A DNA stretch of 46,193 bases from the NCBI GenBank assembly GCA_028278455.1, contig JANQEH010000030.1, positions 1-46,193 of the forward strand. The letters are read 5' to 3'. The stretch comes from a bacterium (GTDB taxonomy: Bacteria > SM23-31). The position numbers were made by a program, and so were the translations under genes. Positions 43,513-46,193 of this stretch are shown piece after piece (the stretch's first letter is position 1; the number at the start of each line of letters is the position of its first letter). The notes under the pieces were generated by a model. It had not been told where the DNA came from, did not search any database, and worked only from the letters and a program-made list of their open reading frames with translations.

Positions 43513-44675
43513 TTTACCCTCATGTGTCTCCGGTGGAAAAGCAAAATCCCGGCAATGAAATAAATAAAAGTTATAATTATCAGTGTGATGATTTCAGGAA
43601 TTATTTCAGCAAATCTCATGTCCATGATCATGATCTTTCTAAGAGCATTTATCGAATGCACAGGGGACATGAGCCCCTGTATAGTTATCGGATATCCTCC
43701 AATGGAAAACATTTCTAACCCCTGAATGGGAAACATGGCCCCCGTGAAAAACATAAACAGAAATAACGGGAAATTACCTATGATCAACACTTCGTTCACA
43801 GTCTTCATAAATGCCGCAGTAATCAGACTGAATGCAATTATCGAAATACTTGTCAGGATTGCAATGACGAGGAATAAAATCAGGCCTCCCCTGAAATCGA
43901 ATCCAAGAGCCATTGCGGTCATTAGGGTCAGGATCACTGATATAACACCTATCAATACCTGTACAATACTGATACCGCAGAGGTATTCAAAAACAGTTAT
44001 TTTTGACAGTCTCAGCCTGATCATTGTACGGTTCTCGACCTCTGATACAAAGGCAAACATCGCTGTGAACATTATCATGATGATCGAGAGTATGAATATT
44101 CCAGGCATATACACATCCATACCGCTGATCTCGCCGGAACTGCCAAGAGGTGTCTCTGCGGCTATTAAAGGACGTACTCTGCCGGTTATATTATAAATAT
44201 GATCCTGTATAAACTCATTTGCCATCACTGCGCAGAACATGTATTGCACGTCAGTAAGATCACCTACAAATTCAACTGAAGCTGATCCCGTAAATTCTTC
44301 TGTATCGAGATTTGAAAGGTCTTTTGAAAAATCTTCCGGTAGTACTATCAGGGCATCGGCCCTTTTTGATCTGAGAAGCTCCAAAGCAACCTGTCGGTTC
44401 TGTTTTTCTTCGATAGTTATCGGCATATGGAGTGAATCCCTGATACTGCTTTTCAGAGCCTTTATAAGATTATTACCGTGATTTATAGTTCCCGCAGAGA
44501 GCATTATTCCCCTGTCATTATTAATGAAGAGGAGTTCATAATCCTGGTTTTCCGATTCGATGAAAAGATAATAAACAAAAACAAAAAATGGAGCCATCGA
44601 CACCATGAGGAGGAGCAGCCACAGACTTCTCATGTATTCAAGAATACTTTTTTTAATTATACTTAATAACCTCAT
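43509..44675 (-). CDS. ABC-2 type transporter permease
   Basis: This is a 388-residue membrane protein. One N-terminal helix (SLWLLLLMVSMAPFFVFVYYL) is followed by a large extracytoplasmic domain (~residues 35-185, with SKRADALIVLPEDFSKDL). Five helices come after it (GIFILSIIMIMFTAMFAFV onward, including FPLFLFMFFTGAMFPIQG). This is the ABC2_membrane_3 arrangement seen in exporters of drugs, lipids or polysaccharide intermediates. It overlaps the ATPase gene by 4 bases at its start and the glycosidase-like gene by 4 bases at its end, so the three are translationally coupled. Substrate is unknown. Confidence 0.9.
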   Translation of the reverse strand: MRLLSIIKKSILEYMRSLWLLLLMVSMAPFFVFVYYLFIESENQDYELLFINNDRGIMLSAGTINHGNNLIKALKSSIRDSLHMPITIEEKQNRQVALELLRSKRADALIVLPEDFSKDLSNLDTEEFTGSASVEFVGDLTDVQYMFCAVMANEFIQDHIYNITGRVRPLIAAETPLGSSGEISGMDVYMPGIFILSIIMIMFTAMFAFVSEVENRTMIRLRLSKITVFEYLCGISIVQVLIGVISVILTLMTAMALGFDFRGGLILFLVIAILTSISIIAFSLITAAFMKTVNEVLIIGNFPLFLFMFFTGAMFPIQGLEMFSIGGYPITIQGLMSPVHSINALRKIMIMDMRFAEIIPEIITLIIITFIYFIAGILLFHRRHMRVK

Positions 44676-45646
44676 TGCCGTAGAGTCCTGCCTGTCAGGT
44701 TTATAAAAACATCCTCAAGAGAATTCTCACGGATCTTTATTTCCGTAATTTTCAATCCATGGTTCTTTATCAAATCTGTTATTTCAGGTATGGATCTAAC
44801 CAGGTTTTTTGATTTAATCAGTATACCCGATCCTGAATCAGATGCATTATCAAACAATGAAGCAAGCTTCTTTATTACTTCCTCTTTTAGTGCTTCACCG
44901 CATGACTCAAAACCTATCTCCATGATATCACCCTCACCGATCTGCTTCTTTAAATTACCGGGTGTATCGGTTCTAAGTATTATGCCGTGATCTAATATTG
45001 CTATGCGGTCAGATATCCTGTCTGCTTCATCCATATTATGGGTGGTAAAAATAATTGTCTTTTCGCCTGAAAGTGATTTCAGAAGATCTCTTACCATTAT
45101 CCTGCTCTGCGGATCCAGGCCGGCTTCCGGTTCATCCAATATCAGAATATCGGGATCGTTTATCAATGCAAGGCATATATTCAGCCGTCTTTTCATTCCA
45201 CCGGATAATTTTGATGCCTGGACATTCGCTTTTTCTGAAAGCGCCATAATTTCCAGCAATTCCCCGGCTTTTTTTGCTGCATATCTTTTATCTGATCCGT
45301 ACATGTTATACATAAATATAAGCTGTTCATGACAGGTCAGTTTCTGCCAGAAAATATTCTCCTGAGGACATATTCCGATATGCGTCTTGAATTCATTCAT
45401 ATTCTCGATCTTTTTTCCTGCATAATAGATCTCTCCGCTATCGGGAGGCAGTATGCCGCAGATCATTCTGATAGTGGTGGTCTTTCCTGCGCCGTTCGGG
45501 CCCAGAAATCCGAAAATCTCCCCCTTGAAAATACCGAAAGAGATTCCATCGACTGCTCTAAGATCACCATAACTCCTGGTCAGACCGGAGATCCTCAGTA
45601 CCGGTTCAATCGAGCTTTCAGAAGATGCAGCTTTTCCAGGGATCAT
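44672..45646 (-). CDS. ABC transporter ATP-binding protein (CcmA/DrrA type)
   Basis: This is a 324-residue ATPase with Walker A (GPNGAGKTTT, residues 49-58), Q-loop (CPQENIFW), signature LSGGMKRRLNICLAL, Walker B with the catalytic Glu (ILILDEPEAGLDP), a D-loop and the switch His (TTHNMDEADRI). The C-terminal ~90 residues are a DrrA-like extension ending in ENSLEDVFINLTGR. It powers the ABC-2 permease encoded next. No strong ribosome site precedes the ATG at 45646. It is the first gene of the six-gene minus-strand unit and is divergent from the propeller lipoprotein. The 190-bp gap between them must hold both promoters, but no clear consensus was seen. Confidence 0.94.
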   Translation of the reverse strand: MIPGKAASSESSIEPVLRISGLTRSYGDLRAVDGISFGIFKGEIFGFLGPNGAGKTTTIRMICGILPPDSGEIYYAGKKIENMNEFKTHIGICPQENIFWQKLTCHEQLIFMYNMYGSDKRYAAKKAGELLEIMALSEKANVQASKLSGGMKRRLNICLALINDPDILILDEPEAGLDPQSRIMVRDLLKSLSGEKTIIFTTHNMDEADRISDRIAILDHGIILRTDTPGNLKKQIGEGDIMEIGFESCGEALKEEVIKKLASLFDNASDSGSGILIKSKNLVRSIPEITDLIKNHGLKITEIKIRENSLEDVFINLTGRTLRQ

Positions 45647-45836
45647 ATATTTAATTTGTCTTTTATTAGCCGGGATGTGAATATTATAAATTAATCAATA
45701 ACTGTTCTAAATAAAAGAAAAATAATATTGTTATCTGAAATCAATATTTAGTATATTTTTTTTAATCGGGGTTTAAGACCTATTTTGAGCCAAGTCACTG
45801 CTTATTGATTCACTTCAATTATTTAGGGGAATTACC

Positions 45837-46193
45837 ATGAACTATTTATTGAGACTGTCTCTCCCGTTATTATCATTCTGTTTGTTTTTCGGGTGCGCCG
45901 AAAAGACCGATGATCCTTACCTCATTTCTCTACAGGATAAAGGTATTGAAGTGAAGATCATCGATGAATCGGATATTACAGGAGAAATTGTGTACAGCTA
46001 CCACGAAACTTTAAGTATTGGCGGAGAGAGAATTCCAAAACTTTATCAACCGTCATCCTGCCTTGTGGATGATTCCGGCTATTTGTATTTCACTGATGAA
46101 CAGAGGATCAAGAAATTCAGCCCGGATGGAGAATTTCTCCAATATATAGGTAATAAAGGAGAAGGCCCCGGTGAGGTGAATTATCCAATATTA
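45837..46193 (+). CDS. Six-bladed beta-propeller lipoprotein (3' truncated by window edge)
   Basis: From the ATG at 45837, with AGGGGA upstream, the frame stays open for 119 codons to the last base. The lipoprotein signal ends FGCAEK (hydrophobic run LPLLSFCLFFGC). The start of an NHL/6-bladed propeller follows: SSCLVDDSGYLYFTDEQRIKK gives a first blade, in part, then FSPDGEFLQYIGNKGEGPGE. Proteins of this '6-bladed beta-propeller' type are abundant in Bacteroidota and Aminicenantes-like genomes and have no defined role. The remaining three quarters lie outside the window. Confidence 0.82.
   Translation, partial: MNYLLRLSLPLLSFCLFFGCAEKTDDPYLISLQDKGIEVKIIDESDITGEIVYSYHETLSIGGERIPKLYQPSSCLVDDSGYLYFTDEQRIKKFSPDGEFLQYIGNKGEGPGEVNYPIL

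Noticed and set aside
1-46193. tRNA, rRNA, CRISPR array, insertion sequence or prophage
   Set aside because: I saw no cloverleaf-type sequence, regularly spaced repeats, transposase motifs or terminal inverted repeats on either strand, although a covariance-model scan was not possible.

Overview
The window (46,193 bases, AT-rich, roughly 40% GC by eye) looks like a chromosomal segment of a Gram-negative, protein- or peptide-degrading bacterium from a poorly cultured lineage. Four things point to the FCB group (Calditrichota, KSB1 or Marinimicrobia-like) or to Aminicenantes/Acidobacteria relatives: many lipoproteins and secreted hydrolases, an outer-membrane barrel, a C-terminal FlgD-like/type IX-like sorting domain beginning YPNPFNP, and paired PadR regulators with orphan FtsX/MacB-like permeases. 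The phylum cannot be fixed from sequence reading alone. There is no rRNA, tRNA, CRISPR array, transposase or phage gene.

Layout. 1-2.6 kb: the 3' part of an ornithine cyclodeaminase-family gene, an M28 peptidase and a small lipoprotein. 2.7-8.0 kb: PadR, a duplicated FtsX-type permease without ATPase, and an outer-membrane barrel protein. 8.0-13.1 kb: a C45-like Ntn hydrolase, a frameshifted small secreted protein, DUF3795, an NMT1-like sensor with a cysteine module, DUF454 and LspA. 13.2-18.5 kb (minus): an ankyrin/PD40 fusion, an S12 hydrolase lipoprotein and an S9 peptidase. 18.7-22.5 kb: a nucleoside hydrolase-like lipoprotein, DUF4180 and a secreted arylsulfotransferase-like protein. 22.8-28.5 kb (minus): an APC permease with two UspA domains, glutamate dehydrogenase and a membrane PAS-PAS sensor with the same cysteine module. 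28.7-32.0 kb: an isochorismatase-like hydrolase, two decayed genes flanking an esterase lipoprotein, and a small monooxygenase-like protein. 32.2-32.9 kb: a selenocysteine peroxiredoxin. 33.2-37.0 kb: a second PadR/FtsX pair with a DUF3667 protein. 37.0-45.6 kb (minus): a tight six-gene unit made of ABC ATPase, ABC-2 permease, glycosidase-like protein, aminotransferase, S41-like protease and dicarboxylate/amino-acid symporter. 45.8 kb to the end: the start of a propeller lipoprotein.

Main points. (1) The peroxiredoxin at 32224-32940 is read through an in-frame TGA at the peroxidatic position, and a SECIS-like hairpin lies just downstream. A naive gene call would split it in two. (2) A roughly 45-residue four-cysteine C-terminal module occurs three times on unrelated sensor heads (NMT1-like, membrane PAS-PAS, GAF-like). 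The third copy is a pseudogene with two stops. (3) Two independent PadR/orphan-permease loci carry different third genes. (4) Decay is concentrated at 29.3-31.5 kb, where two genes carry three nonsense codons and one frameshift.

Together the genes suggest a heterotroph that takes up and deaminates amino acids (peptidases, APC permease plus GDH, symporter plus aminotransferase). It also carries redox defence and several one-component or membrane sensing modules.
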